Source of the DNA: Roseofilum halophilum BLCC-M91
Lineage (GTDB): Bacteria > Cyanobacteriota > Cyanobacteriia > Cyanobacteriales > Desertifilaceae
NCBI RefSeq assembly: GCF_030068445.1
Contig: NZ_JAQPOK010000066.1
Span: 1-34,282 of the forward strand
Length of the DNA stretch: 34,282 nucleotides
Reading direction: 5' to 3'
Shown: in pieces, positions 7,942 to 16,184 of the stretch
Layout of the letters: each line of letters begins with the position of its first letter
How positions within the stretch are numbered: the first letter of the stretch is position 1
Position numbers and translations under genes: made by a program
The notes under the pieces: model-generated
Database searches by the model: none
Told to the model about the DNA's origin: nothing
What the model saw: only the letters and a program-made list of their open reading frames with translations

Positions 7942-7974
7942 CTGACAAGGGGGGAGAAATTGAGATTGAGGGTT
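7935..7974 (+). repeat. Right copy of 40-bp direct repeat
   Basis: Matches 3601-3640 (the 3' end of the S9 peptidase gene) at 39 of 40 positions in the same orientation. The stop codon of the HTH gene (7939-7941) falls inside it. It is followed at 7975-7989 by the small inverted repeat AGAAACC-G-GGTTTCT. It marks the right edge of the accessory patch. Confidence 0.9.
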
Positions 7975-7993
7975 AGAAACCGGGTTTCTGCGT

Positions 7994-8374
7994 TCACTTT
8001 TGGTTGGGTGTCGAAGGCGATCGATTTTCTAACTCCTGAATACAAGTTTCTACTTGAGTTTTTAAGTCAGGTAATTTATCAGGATTATGGATAATATTCC
8101 AGACGGTTTCTAAATCAATTGCCCAATAATGATGAGCGAGAATATTTCTAAAGTCTGTAATATCCCGCCAAGGTACTGAAGGATACTGATTTTTTAATTC
8201 ATCAGGGAGTTTATTGGCTGCTTCACCAATAATTTCTAGTTCACGAAGTACAGCCATTTTTACTGTTCGATTGGTTAAAAAACTTTCTTTCCCGTGCTGA
8301 ATATGAATGGCGATCGCTTCAATAGATTCTTTAATGTGATAAAGAAAAAATAGAGGAGATTTTTGTTTATTCAT
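7994..8374 (-). CDS. hepT: HepT-like HEPN ribonuclease toxin
   Basis: A 126-residue HEPN protein of the MNT/HEPN toxin-antitoxin type. The signature RX4HXY is intact: Arg76, His81 and Tyr83 in FRNILAHHYW. In this family Arg and His form the RNase site and the Tyr is the residue that the partner nucleotidyltransferase AMPylates to silence the toxin. The helical repeats around it (GEAANKLPDELKNQYPSVPWRDI) are characteristic. The gene overlaps mntA by 4 bp (8371-8374) and is read after it, the usual order. The conserved motif suggests a live system. Confidence 0.9.
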   Translation of the reverse strand: MNKQKSPLFFLYHIKESIEAIAIHIQHGKESFLTNRTVKMAVLRELEIIGEAANKLPDELKNQYPSVPWRDITDFRNILAHHYWAIDLETVWNIIHNPDKLPDLKTQVETCIQELENRSPSTPNQK

Positions 8375-8658
8375 AGGGGAATTGCCGAAGATAAAACTTC
8401 CTGTTTAATGGTATGATGTAATGCTGTACTATGCACAATATCAACATCACATTTCAGCAATTCTTGTAATGCTCTTCGTAAGCGAATGACATCAAATAAA
8501 TCTTGTTCTGGGGTGGGATCGATCAGAAAATCAATGTCACTATTTTCAGTGTTTTCACCTTTAGCCACTGAACCAAATACTTTAATATTAGTAGAGTGAT
8601 ATTGTTCAGCTAATTTTATAATGTTAGAGCGGTATTGTTTTAATTGCTGTAAGTTCAT
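8371..8658 (-). CDS. mntA: MntA-like nucleotidyltransferase antitoxin
   Basis: A 95-residue minimal nucleotidyltransferase. The active-site motif GSX10DXD is complete: Gly29-Ser30, then Asp41 and Asp43 (NSDIDFLID). This enzyme class transfers AMP from ATP to a Tyr of the partner HepT toxin and so neutralises it. The ATG at 8658 has AAGG 9 nt upstream. It is the first gene of a two-gene operon with hepT. Confidence 0.9.
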   Translation of the reverse strand: MNLQQLKQYRSNIIKLAEQYHSTNIKVFGSVAKGENTENSDIDFLIDPTPEQDLFDVIRLRRALQELLKCDVDIVHSTALHHTIKQEVLSSAIPL

Positions 8659-8780
8659 GGTGAATTACCTTGATGGATTTGGTCAGTTAATCAAATTGTA
8701 GCAGATTTGCTTTTATACTGTCGGGTGTGTTTTTGTAAATAATGCCATCATCTATTCTTAACATTCAACACTTCTGCCTA

Positions 8781-8835
8781 TTACCCATTACCTATTACCG
8801 CGCGTTTCATGTCTGCGAAGCAGAAAGCGCTATAA
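8781..8835 (-). repeat. Head-plus-tail repeat with GCGC head and GGTAATGG tail
   Basis: On the minus strand this reads TATAGCGCTTT, a small hairpin (TCTGC-GAA-GCAGA), AAACGCGC, then three or so GGTAATGG-type units. The hairpin core (8805-8826 on plus) recurs at 29235-29255 in the other orientation with a compensating base-pair change. It fills much of the 225-bp gap between mntA and the polyphosphate gene, where no gene is seen. Confidence 0.6.
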
Positions 8836-8883
8836 TTTCAATTAAAAAGTTGAAATTTTGATACCTTGCCCAATCTGTAAACG

Positions 8884-10368
8884 TTAATGTCTCAAACCGA
8901 GTTCGATCGCCTCAATCACCGATTCTAATACCTTGACTCGCGCATAGAGCTTATCGTTGCCAGCGACCACTGTCCAAGGAGCATTGGGGGTATGGGTGCG
9001 GCCAATGGTCTGATTGACTGCGACTTCGTATAATCCCCATTTTTCTCGGTTACGCCAATCTTCATCGGTTAATTTATAGCGCTTAAAGGGGTCATCCTGA
9101 CGGGACTCAAATCGCCTTAACTGTTCTTCTGGACTCACATGGAGCCAAAATTTAACTAAAACATACCCAGCATTGGTGAGCATGGCTTCAAATTCATTAA
9201 TTTCCCGATAGGCCCTGCGCCATTGGGTATCGGTGGCAAAGCCTTCAATGCGTTCGACTAAGACGCGACCATACCAGGTGCGGTCAAAAATACCAATTTT
9301 GCCGGCCGTGGGTAAATCCCGCCAAAACCGCCACAGATAATGATGCATTTTTTCCTCTGCGCTGGGTGCAGAAAATGCTCTCACTTCATAACTGCGAGGG
9401 TCTAGATTATTGGTGAGGCGTTTAATGGCTCCTCCTTTTCCGGCGGCATCCCATCCTTCAAACAGGGCTAATACGGGCAATTTAGCCTTAAAAATCTTCA
9501 GTTGCAATTCCTGTAATCTGACTTGGGCTTTTTTCAGCCGTTTCTTATACTCTTTCTTGGATAAAGATGCACTCAGATCGACCCGCGCTAGAAAATCGGG
9601 TTCTGTGGGTTCTAATTGCTCTTGGGGAGGTAAGGGAGCGGGAATGAGCTGGCTTTGGCGACGGTCTAGGGCTTCTCGCAGGGTAGCGGCGACGGTTTGT
9701 AAGACTTTGACTTGGGCCCAGCGTTGACAGTTGCCTTCGACTAATGTCCAGGGGGCAAACCCGGTGCTGGTTTGAACGATCATTTCTTCTGCCAGCATCC
9801 GATAGTTGTGATACCGTTTTACCTGCTGCCAATCTTCTTCCCTGACTCGCCAAGCATTGAGCCGGTCTTTGGCATAGGCTTTAAGCCGTTGTTTGAGTTC
9901 TTTTTTACTCAGATGAATCCAAAATTTGGCGATCGCACAGCCATCATCGCTCATTTGCCGCTCAAAGGCATTAATATGGCGCATTAGGGCGGGGACTTGG
10001 GATTCTTGGACGCGATCGAATAGCCGGTCTTCGAGGACATGGGTATACCAACTATGGTAAAACAGGCCAATGCTGCCGTAGTGGGGAATTTTGTGCCAAA
10101 ATCGCCAGAGGAAAGGATAGTTTCTTTCTTCGGCATTGGGGGGCCAAATGGGATGGACTGCAAATCCTCTAGGGTCCATATAACCGATCACTTTTTTGAC
10201 CAGAGGGCCTTTACCGGCCGCTGCCCAGCCTTCTAGCACGATGATCATAGGTAATTTTTTTTCCCAACAGGCATGTTGAAGCGATCGCAACTGTTGCATC
10301 AGATCTTCTATTTCTGTTTTGTAGCGGTGCTTGTCGAGAGACCGATCCAGATTCAGTTGCTTGAGCAT
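8884..10368 (-). CDS. pap: Polyphosphate:AMP phosphotransferase (two-domain PPK2)
   Basis: A 494-residue protein with two fused PPK2 domains. The N-terminal domain has Walker A EGWAAAGKG (Lys53) and DPRGFAV. The C-terminal domain has EGWDAAGKGG (Lys311), DPRSYEV, the lid-like WRFWRDLP and FDRTWYGRVLVERIEGF. Two-domain PPK2 proteins are class II enzymes that phosphorylate AMP to ADP from polyphosphate; in characterised members the C-terminal half is the active one, which fits the more canonical motif there. It should link polyphosphate stores to adenylate charge in the cytosol. Transcribed alone; length is normal for the class. Confidence 0.92.
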   Translation of the reverse strand: MLKQLNLDRSLDKHRYKTEIEDLMQQLRSLQHACWEKKLPMIIVLEGWAAAGKGPLVKKVIGYMDPRGFAVHPIWPPNAEERNYPFLWRFWHKIPHYGSIGLFYHSWYTHVLEDRLFDRVQESQVPALMRHINAFERQMSDDGCAIAKFWIHLSKKELKQRLKAYAKDRLNAWRVREEDWQQVKRYHNYRMLAEEMIVQTSTGFAPWTLVEGNCQRWAQVKVLQTVAATLREALDRRQSQLIPAPLPPQEQLEPTEPDFLARVDLSASLSKKEYKKRLKKAQVRLQELQLKIFKAKLPVLALFEGWDAAGKGGAIKRLTNNLDPRSYEVRAFSAPSAEEKMHHYLWRFWRDLPTAGKIGIFDRTWYGRVLVERIEGFATDTQWRRAYREINEFEAMLTNAGYVLVKFWLHVSPEEQLRRFESRQDDPFKRYKLTDEDWRNREKWGLYEVAVNQTIGRTHTPNAPWTVVAGNDKLYARVKVLESVIEAIELGLRH

Positions 10369-10476
10369 TCCTGTATACGTCCTGAATAGAGTTGTTCTGA
10401 ATATGATCGGCGATCGCTTCCTAATTTTAGCAATCCTTTGGTTTATTTTTAACTTTGAACTCTAGGCCGCAAGAGA

Positions 10477-11493
10477 TTAGTCACTTAAAGCTTCGACTAA
10501 ATTAGTCGCATTCTCTTCCATCCTTCTCAAATAAACCGTCGGTTGAGTGCTGGTTGTTTCTCCAATGGCAATGGGATCAAAAATGCTAACTTTGATTTTG
10601 AGATCTTGAGCTAACGTTTCAAAGGCTTTAGTCCCTATTCCTGGTTCTTGCAGCAAGGCTTTGATCTGTTCGGCTTGCACAATTTCGATCAAACGACGCA
10701 CATCTTCTGGAGAGGGGTTTTCTGCGGGGATGTCTACCAAAAATTCAGCCCTGAGACCATAGCTCTGGGCGAAATAACTGGCGAAATCATGGAATGTGAT
10801 AAAGGTTTGGCCGGCGTAAGGTTGCAGTTTTTCGGTAATTTGAGCATCTAAGGCTTTGAGTTGCTCGATAAATGCCGCAGCATTTTGAGTATAAATTTCT
10901 TGTCCTTCTGGATCGGCGGCAATTAAACCATCACGGATGTTTTCGACTTGCTGAATGGCTCGTTTGGGATCGAGCCAAATATGGGGATCGAATTCTCCAT
11001 GATCGTGAGCAGGGTTGTGGTCATGTTCATGGTCATGGTTATGGTCATGATCGTGGTCATGGTCATGCTCATGGTCTTTTTCTGCCAACCTCAAGGGTTC
11101 AATACCAGAACTTGAATCAACGATGATTAAATCGCTATTCTCGGCATTGTTAATCATGTCATCCAAGTAAAATTCTAGTTCTAAGCCATTTTTGATTAAA
11201 ATATCCGCTTGGGCGATCGCCTGAACATCCGCAGGTTTGGCTTGGTAGTCATGGGGGCCGACGTTCGCTGGTAGTAATTGTGTGACTTCTGCGCGATCGC
11301 CAACCACTGCTTTCGTAAATTGGGTCATCGGCAAAAATGTGGTTACCACCTCCAAGTTGTCTTGCTCTTCCACAACGGCTGTATTTTCCCCTGTAGCGGT
11401 TTCCGTGCTGGAGTTGGAAGCACAACTGACTACAGATAGGGCCGTGAAAACGGCGATCGCCAACGGACTGACCTTCTTTCCTAGAATCATCAT
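10477..11493 (-). CDS. znuA: Zinc ABC transporter substrate-binding lipoprotein, ZnuA-like
   Basis: A 338-residue cluster A-1 metal-binding protein. The N-terminal 24 residues are a lipoprotein signal with lipobox LSVVSC (Cys24), so it is anchored outside the plasma membrane. It has the ZnuA metal ligands in VGPHDYQ, DPHIWLDP and TFHDFASYFA and a final Asp in IFDPI. Between the first two is a long His/Asp-rich loop (HDHDHDHDHNHDHEHDH), a hallmark of zinc rather than manganese carriers. It should pass Zn(II) to a ZnuBC permease, but no permease or ATPase gene is next to it. A Fur/Zur-type palindrome lies just upstream of the start. Confidence 0.92.
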   Translation of the reverse strand: MMILGKKVSPLAIAVFTALSVVSCASNSSTETATGENTAVVEEQDNLEVVTTFLPMTQFTKAVVGDRAEVTQLLPANVGPHDYQAKPADVQAIAQADILIKNGLELEFYLDDMINNAENSDLIIVDSSSGIEPLRLAEKDHEHDHDHDHDHNHDHEHDHNPAHDHGEFDPHIWLDPKRAIQQVENIRDGLIAADPEGQEIYTQNAAAFIEQLKALDAQITEKLQPYAGQTFITFHDFASYFAQSYGLRAEFLVDIPAENPSPEDVRRLIEIVQAEQIKALLQEPGIGTKAFETLAQDLKIKVSIFDPIAIGETTSTQPTVYLRRMEENATNLVEALSD

Positions 11494-11503
11494 GGACTTT
11501 TAC

Positions 11504-11522
11504 TAGAATGATTATCATTTTT
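11504..11522 (-). promoter_or_regulatory. Fur/Zur-type operator upstream of znuA
   Basis: On the minus strand this 19-mer reads AAAAATGATAATCATTCTA. It matches the classical Fur 19-mer at 15 of 19 positions and the cyanobacterial Zur core TGATAATNATTATCA at about 11 of 14. It ends 10 bp before the znuA start codon. Given the target gene, Zur repression under zinc sufficiency is the natural reading. Confidence 0.65.
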
Positions 11523-11584
11523 ATTTTAGAGCAAACCTGTATTTTAGGGCAAATCTAGGAAAAAAGACTAGAGCGATTTGAAAT

Positions 11585-11648
11585 GGTGCGTTATGCGGAC
11601 ATACCATTGATTTGTAACCATTCGCATTTTCTGACCGCATAACACACC
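11585..11648. repeat. Imperfect inverted repeat between pepA and znuA
   Basis: GGTGCGTTATGCGG (11585-11598) pairs with CCGCATAACACACC (11635-11648) with one mismatch. A further GCAACGCACCC piece follows at 11676-11690. This looks like remains of a short non-coding repeat element. No gene is visible in the 201-bp gap. Confidence 0.5.
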
Positions 11649-11694
11649 CTACCTATGATGGTGTCGCCCCCGGTAGCAACGCACCCTACCTAAC

Positions 11695-13170
11695 TTAACT
11701 CAACACCCAATTCACCAAAGAGCGAACGGGGAAACCGGTTGCACCGGCACTATGGTAACGGTCATCTTTATCCGTCCAAACGGGGGCAGCAATATCTAAA
11801 TGCATCCAAGGGGTTTCCTTAATAAATTGCTTCAAAAACAGGGCCGCAGAAATGGAACCGCCTGCCCTTGCTCCGGTGTTTTTCATGTCAGCAACAACGG
11901 ATTTCATGCTGTCAAAATAGCTCTCTTCTAAGGGCATCCGCCAAAACTGTTCTCCAGCCAGTTCGGAGGCACTCATAAAGTCGGCGGCTAGGGTGTCATC
12001 GGCTGTCCATAACCCGGCAATTTTATTGCCCAAGGCAACGACACAAGCGCCGGTTAAAGTGGCAAGATCGACGATCGCCTCTACCTCCAGTTTTTCGGCA
12101 AATACCAGGGCATCCGCCAGAGTCAGACGACCTTCAGCATCGGTATTATTGACCTCGATGGTTTTGCCATTGGAGGCTTTGAGGATATCCCCTGGATGCA
12201 TGGCATGGCCGCTAATCATATTTTCGGTGGCGGCGGAGATAAAATGAACTTCAACATCGGGTTTTAACTGGGCGATCGCCTTGGCTGCGCCTAATGTAGC
12301 TCCTGCGCCTCCCATGTCAGTTTTCATCATCTCGATGCTACTGCCTGCGCCAGCTTTAATATTCAAGCCGCCAGAGTCAAAAGTTAGACCCTTACCCACA
12401 ATAGCCAACTTGCGGCGCGGTGTGCCTTGGGGTTTGTAGGTGAGATGGATAAACTGGGGGGGCAGATCGGAGGCTTGAGCCACGCCCAAAAATGCGCCCA
12501 TTCCCAGGTCTTCGCATTCTTTTTGCCCTAAAACTTCGATTTCTAAACCATAGTCAGAGGCGATCGCCTTTGCCGTTTCTGCTAAGGTAACCGGGGTGAC
12601 CTCATTGGCGGGAGCTGCCACCAATTCCCGTGCTAAAATCACCCCAGAACAAATCATTTTCGCCTTCTCTAGGGCTGCTTCCGTACCGCCTAAGCCTAAC
12701 AGCGCCACCGTTTGCAACTCTGGAGGTTTCTCCTCTGGTTCCGACTTAAAGCGAGTATCCTGGTGTAAGCCTAACTCAATGCCTTCGGCGATCGCCTGAG
12801 CCGTTAACGGGCGATCCTCATTCAACAGGGGTAAACTGATACCCAAAGTTTGACAGCGTTCCTTTTGCGCCAACTTCGCGGCGGCTGCTCCCCCTTGACG
12901 CAGGGTATCTGCACTCAACTTTTCCCCTTTCCCCAACCCCACCAAAATCAGTTTGCGGATGGGGTATCTTTTCCCTAACCGGATAAAAATCGTGCTACCG
13001 TCTTTACCTTTAAACTCCGTATCTTCAATCAACTCAGCCAGAGCGCCGTCTAGCTTCTCATCGAGTTGCGTCAGATCTGCACTCAGTTCCACCGCATCTT
13101 CAAAAAAGCCCAGAGCAAGGGCATCTCCCGTCCAATCTAACCGTGGCGTATCTGTAGGTTGAAATTCCAT
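11695..13170 (-). CDS. pepA: Leucyl aminopeptidase (cytosol aminopeptidase, M17)
   Basis: From the ATG at 13170 this is a 491-residue M17 aminopeptidase. The frame is open to 13278, but the extra 36 residues do not look conserved and would run into the upstream gene. The signature [15 protein letters not shown], the metal ligands ([15 protein letters not shown], with Lys and Asp) and MKTDMGGA are all intact. The enzyme is a di-metal hexamer that removes N-terminal residues from peptides in the cytosol. Together with the S9 peptidase at 1720 it would support peptide turnover. A second ATG directly before (13173) is also possible. Confidence 0.93.
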   Translation of the reverse strand: MEFQPTDTPRLDWTGDALALGFFEDAVELSADLTQLDEKLDGALAELIEDTEFKGKDGSTIFIRLGKRYPIRKLILVGLGKGEKLSADTLRQGGAAAAKLAQKERCQTLGISLPLLNEDRPLTAQAIAEGIELGLHQDTRFKSEPEEKPPELQTVALLGLGGTEAALEKAKMICSGVILARELVAAPANEVTPVTLAETAKAIASDYGLEIEVLGQKECEDLGMGAFLGVAQASDLPPQFIHLTYKPQGTPRRKLAIVGKGLTFDSGGLNIKAGAGSSIEMMKTDMGGAGATLGAAKAIAQLKPDVEVHFISAATENMISGHAMHPGDILKASNGKTIEVNNTDAEGRLTLADALVFAEKLEVEAIVDLATLTGACVVALGNKIAGLWTADDTLAADFMSASELAGEQFWRMPLEESYFDSMKSVVADMKNTGARAGGSISAALFLKQFIKETPWMHLDIAAPVWTDKDDRYHSAGATGFPVRSLVNWVLS

Positions 13171-13240
13171 CATTATTAATAATAGTGTACCGTTTCCTTC
13201 GATCAGTATAGTGCCCTTGGCGCTGTGGCGGATCTGAAAC

Positions 13241-13630
13241 CTAACCACCTTTGAGTTGGGCAATGAGTCCGGGTTCATCCCAATAGGACGCTAAGGCTGT
13301 TATTTTACCGGCTTCATTCAAGTCAAATACGCTAATTCCTTCTGCTTGGGCGGTTTTTCCGTTTTTAGCAACAACGTTCATTTGCCATTTGACGGCTGCC
13401 CCTGTACCGGAAATAAATGGGGTTTCGGGGGTGATTTCTAGGCGGTGGTAAAATTGGGCTAGAAATTGGAAAAAAGCGGTGGCTTTTTGATGGGCGATAA
13501 CTGGAGGTTTGCCTACGGGATCGGCAATTGTAGCATCGAGGGTAAAGAGTTCAGCCCACCCTTCGGGGTTCATGGCACTCATTTGGGTGAAGTAACTGTT
13601 GAGGGTGGTTTGTATGAGTTCAGGAGACAT
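13241..13630 (-). CDS. NTF2-like (SnoaL/ketosteroid isomerase fold) protein
   Basis: A 129-residue NTF2-like protein: an N-terminal helix pair ([21 protein letters not shown]), [12 protein letters not shown], then the beta sheet with [14 protein letters not shown] and [18 protein letters not shown]. Such small cone-shaped proteins bind small ligands or act as isomerases, but no catalytic residue can be assigned here. It lies 70 bp upstream of pepA in the same direction and may share its transcript. Confidence 0.8.
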   Translation of the reverse strand: MSPELIQTTLNSYFTQMSAMNPEGWAELFTLDATIADPVGKPPVIAHQKATAFFQFLAQFYHRLEITPETPFISGTGAAVKWQMNVVAKNGKTAQAEGISVFDLNEAGKITALASYWDEPGLIAQLKGG

Positions 13631-13646
13631 GGCAATATGGTGCTTT

Positions 13647-13677
13647 GCGCGGTAGAAGGGTAATGGGTAATGGGTTA
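13647..13677 (+). repeat. Short GCGCGG plus GGTAATGG repeat
   Basis: Reads TTGCGCGGTAGAAGGGTAAT and then further GGGTAATGG units, another copy of the head-plus-tail element seen at the window start. It occupies the gap between the CPBP and NTF2-like genes. Confidence 0.55.
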
Positions 13678-13685
13678 AGTTAAGA

Positions 13686-15227
13686 TCAGTTACTGCCTAG
13701 GAGAAATAAACTTAACAGGGTATTTCCATTCCATAAACTATGGAGGAGAATGGGGGCGAGTAAGTTACCGGAACGAGTATAGACGATTCCCATGATCGTG
13801 CCCAAGGTGGTGAGGGGAATGACTTCTGATAAACTCAGGTGAGCGATCGCAAAAACCAACCCGCTCAAGGCAATAGCTAACCACACTGGAACATAGCGAG
13901 TGAGGGAGGGAAGTAGAAAACCACGAAACATAATTTCTTCAAACACCGGTGCAGCAACGGAAGCGGTAAAGGCGAAACAGGCGATCGCCACCCAATCATT
14001 GCCTTGCAGGGCTAAGGGTAAAATCGGATTGCTCCCCCCTTGACCTTGCCATAGGGTTTGATTAATTAACGACACTAATAATACCACGGGGATGGCTACC
14101 AGAAACCCGCCGATTCCCCAAGCGATTCCCGATCCTTTGATTTCAAACTTAAACCAGTTTTGGGGTAGGGGACGAAAGGGATTCACTGCCACATATAACA
14201 CCCCCAACGCTCCGGCACTGCTGACTAAATAGGACATTAAAATAATCACGGCATCGGCGCGAATACCACTGCCACGGGTGAAGGAAAACAGACTTAAGAA
14301 TTCCCGGAAAATGACCGGAGAAATGAGTTGGCCAATGAAGAAAAAGCCAGCGACTATGACTAATAAAATGGTTTCCCAATTCCAGGGAACTTCAGTGACA
14401 CCCTGATTTTGGGATAACCAAGAGTCTTTGCGTTGAATGAGCCATTGCACGGCTATGAAGGCTAATAAGGCAGTTCCTAGGAATATGCCGACTGACTGCA
14501 CCCCAGCTACAATCAGGAGTTTGCGGATGGCGTGGAAGGCGATCGCCTGTTGCTGATTCTCTAACTCTTTTAAGGCTAATTCTTCACCCTGGACTTGATA
14601 AAGTTGCGTCAATGCCTGATAGCGAAACCATCCGGATAACTCCCCATCTAGCATCAACTCGGCATCGGAGAGAATCTGGGGCGGATCTTGCCATAACTCG
14701 ATTAAAACCTCTGCCGTATCTCCCTTCACTGATTTGGGATCGTCGGCTAGTGTTTGCCAGAGTTGCAATGCTTCTGGAACTTCGTCTACCTGGGTTTTTA
14801 AAAGACCCAAATTGAGATCGATCTTCTCTAAAGACTCTTCGGTAGTGGCGATCGCCTGTTGTAGGGTTTGCTGCTGGGTTGGATTGGCGATCGGTTGCTG
14901 GATTAGCTCGGTCAATTCCCGATCCGTTTTCTGGAGATTCTTTTGGCTATCTTGGCGAGCGTCTTCATATTGGGCGATCGCCGTTGATACCGGTTCAACC
15001 CCGATCAGGGTTTGGCGCAACACTCCTTGGGTTTGGGGGTCTAGATTTTCACCTTTCCATGTAGAGGCATTTAGCAGTAGATTCGTCTGATAGAGTTCTA
15101 ACTGACCTTGAAACTGGGGTTGACTCCAACTGTTGTACAGAAATAGAGTCACCAGACTCAGGGCGATCGCCGTTAAGAACAATAGCCCAATTTGCTTAAT
15201 CGTCAGAGGTTGCTTTTCAGAGGTCAT
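13686..15227 (-). CDS. CPBP family intramembrane glutamic protease with long N-terminal domain
   Basis: A 513-residue membrane protein. One membrane segment lies at residues 11-31. A hydrophilic, Gln/Leu-rich, partly coiled-coil region follows to about residue 230, and then about seven membrane helices. The CPBP (Abi/Rce1) motifs are complete: EExxxR at Glu430-Glu431-Arg435, FxxxH at Phe459-His463, and HxxxN at His496-Asn500. These residues form the catalytic site in Rce1-type glutamic proteases. Typical CPBP proteins are 200-300 residues, so the large N-terminal domain is an addition. Substrate unknown. Confidence 0.88.
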   Translation of the reverse strand: MTSEKQPLTIKQIGLLFLTAIALSLVTLFLYNSWSQPQFQGQLELYQTNLLLNASTWKGENLDPQTQGVLRQTLIGVEPVSTAIAQYEDARQDSQKNLQKTDRELTELIQQPIANPTQQQTLQQAIATTEESLEKIDLNLGLLKTQVDEVPEALQLWQTLADDPKSVKGDTAEVLIELWQDPPQILSDAELMLDGELSGWFRYQALTQLYQVQGEELALKELENQQQAIAFHAIRKLLIVAGVQSVGIFLGTALLAFIAVQWLIQRKDSWLSQNQGVTEVPWNWETILLVIVAGFFFIGQLISPVIFREFLSLFSFTRGSGIRADAVIILMSYLVSSAGALGVLYVAVNPFRPLPQNWFKFEIKGSGIAWGIGGFLVAIPVVLLVSLINQTLWQGQGGSNPILPLALQGNDWVAIACFAFTASVAAPVFEEIMFRGFLLPSLTRYVPVWLAIALSGLVFAIAHLSLSEVIPLTTLGTIMGIVYTRSGNLLAPILLHSLWNGNTLLSLFLLGSN

Positions 15228-15335
15228 AGAACACTTCTAGGTGGCATGGCAAGATCCCATTGTATAAGGGAATCGGGCATAGGGAATGGGGAATAGAAAT
15301 ATGTTCAGTTGCAGCTTTGAGTTGATGGTTAGTGC

Positions 15336-15369
15336 AAAAACTGCTGTAAAAGTGAGCGCTCACAGCAGT
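15336..15369 (-). terminator. Rho-independent terminator of the HxlR gene
   Basis: On the minus strand ACTGCTGT and ACAGCAGT form an 8-bp stem around a 14-nt loop, directly followed by TTTT. It starts 28 bp after the stop codon of the HxlR gene. The loop contains the palindrome GTGAGCGCTCAC, which offers an alternative fold. Confidence 0.65.
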
Positions 15370-15396
15370 CTATGGGAAATTGAACGCTGAGGTTCA

Positions 15397-15789
15397 TCAA
15401 CTGTTACTGATGCGATCGCACGAACAAGATTGTTCTAACCATCGCTCTCCAAGTTCTTTCAGAGAAAGTAAAACCGGCTTGAGTTCTCGGCCTTTGTCGG
15501 TCAGGGAATATTCCACATGGGGCGGAATTTCTGGGTATACGGTGCGTTTGATCAATCCATGCTGTTCTAGTTCTCGCAAACGCAGGGTGAGGGTTTTAGA
15601 ACTAATACCCGGTAAGGCATCCAGAAGAGCATGGGTGCGGCGATCGCCCTGGAACAGTTCCCGCAAAATCAACACTGACCATTTAGAACTAATCAAGTCC
15701 AGCACAAACTGAATGGGACAACTGGGTACAAAACAGGGAGACTCTGGGATAGAGACATCTGCTTCTACTGCGTTAGGTTGATAGTTCAT
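15397..15789 (-). CDS. HxlR family winged-helix transcriptional regulator
   Basis: A 130-residue HxlR-type regulator. It has the typical CPIQFVLDLISSKWSVLILR start of the winged helix, ISSKTLTLRLRELEQHGLIK as recognition helix, and a wing with VEYSLTDKGRELKPVLLSL. Two Cys lie just before the helix (CFVPSC), and some HxlR proteins sense oxidants or aldehydes through such a Cys. It is divergent from ppsA with a 395-bp gap, so it may control itself and possibly ppsA; that link is inferred from position only. Confidence 0.88.
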   Translation of the reverse strand: MNYQPNAVEADVSIPESPCFVPSCPIQFVLDLISSKWSVLILRELFQGDRRTHALLDALPGISSKTLTLRLRELEQHGLIKRTVYPEIPPHVEYSLTDKGRELKPVLLSLKELGERWLEQSCSCDRISNS

Positions 15790-16184
15790 ACGCGAATATC
15801 ACTCACCTTAATGTTTATTTAAAGATGTTTGTATCCCTGACCACATCCTATTTTTTCCCTTTGGGTAAGTAAGGATTCAGGGCGTAACTATCTTGTAATT
15901 TTAATAGAAAGTAATAGCCTGTAAGAAGAGTGAATCCAGAGCCACTATCACGGGCAATTGCTCAACAGTTAACGCCAAAGCCTTAGTATATAAAGGTTTG
16001 AAGCGATCGATAACTGTTAGTTGATAGTCCAAAATTGCAGAAGTTGATACAAATCGAGAGAGAATTTAATCTCTCTTAACCTTTAAGGCAGGATACAGAA
16101 ACAAAACTCCATTAAAAAGTATGACTGTACTGTACTGCCTGACTCAATCAAATTCAATTGAAAACCCATGGAGGGTATTGAACC
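15790..16184. other. Intergenic region between hxlR and ppsA
   Basis: No gene is seen in these 395 bp. The ppsA side has an AT-rich TATATA at 15987-15992 as a possible -10 and a small inverted repeat GAGAGA-ATTTAA-TCTCTC at 16058-16075 in the probable leader. A strong Shine-Dalgarno site GGAGGGT lies at 16170-16176, 8 nt before the ppsA ATG. The long leader could carry regulation, but no known riboswitch was recognised. Confidence 0.4.

Noticed and set aside
10872-11126. Plus-strand frame rich in Gly-His (GHGYGHDRGHGHAHG)
   Set aside because: It is the antisense of the His/Asp-rich loop of ZnuA, a mirror effect of CAT/GAC codon repeats.
13171-13278. 36-residue N-terminal extension of PepA
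   Set aside because: It overlaps the upstream NTF2-like gene and is not expected in M17 peptidases; the ATG at 13170 gives the normal start.
16058-16075. Riboswitch in the ppsA leader
   Set aside because: Only a simple 6-bp hairpin is visible; no conserved riboswitch core was recognised.
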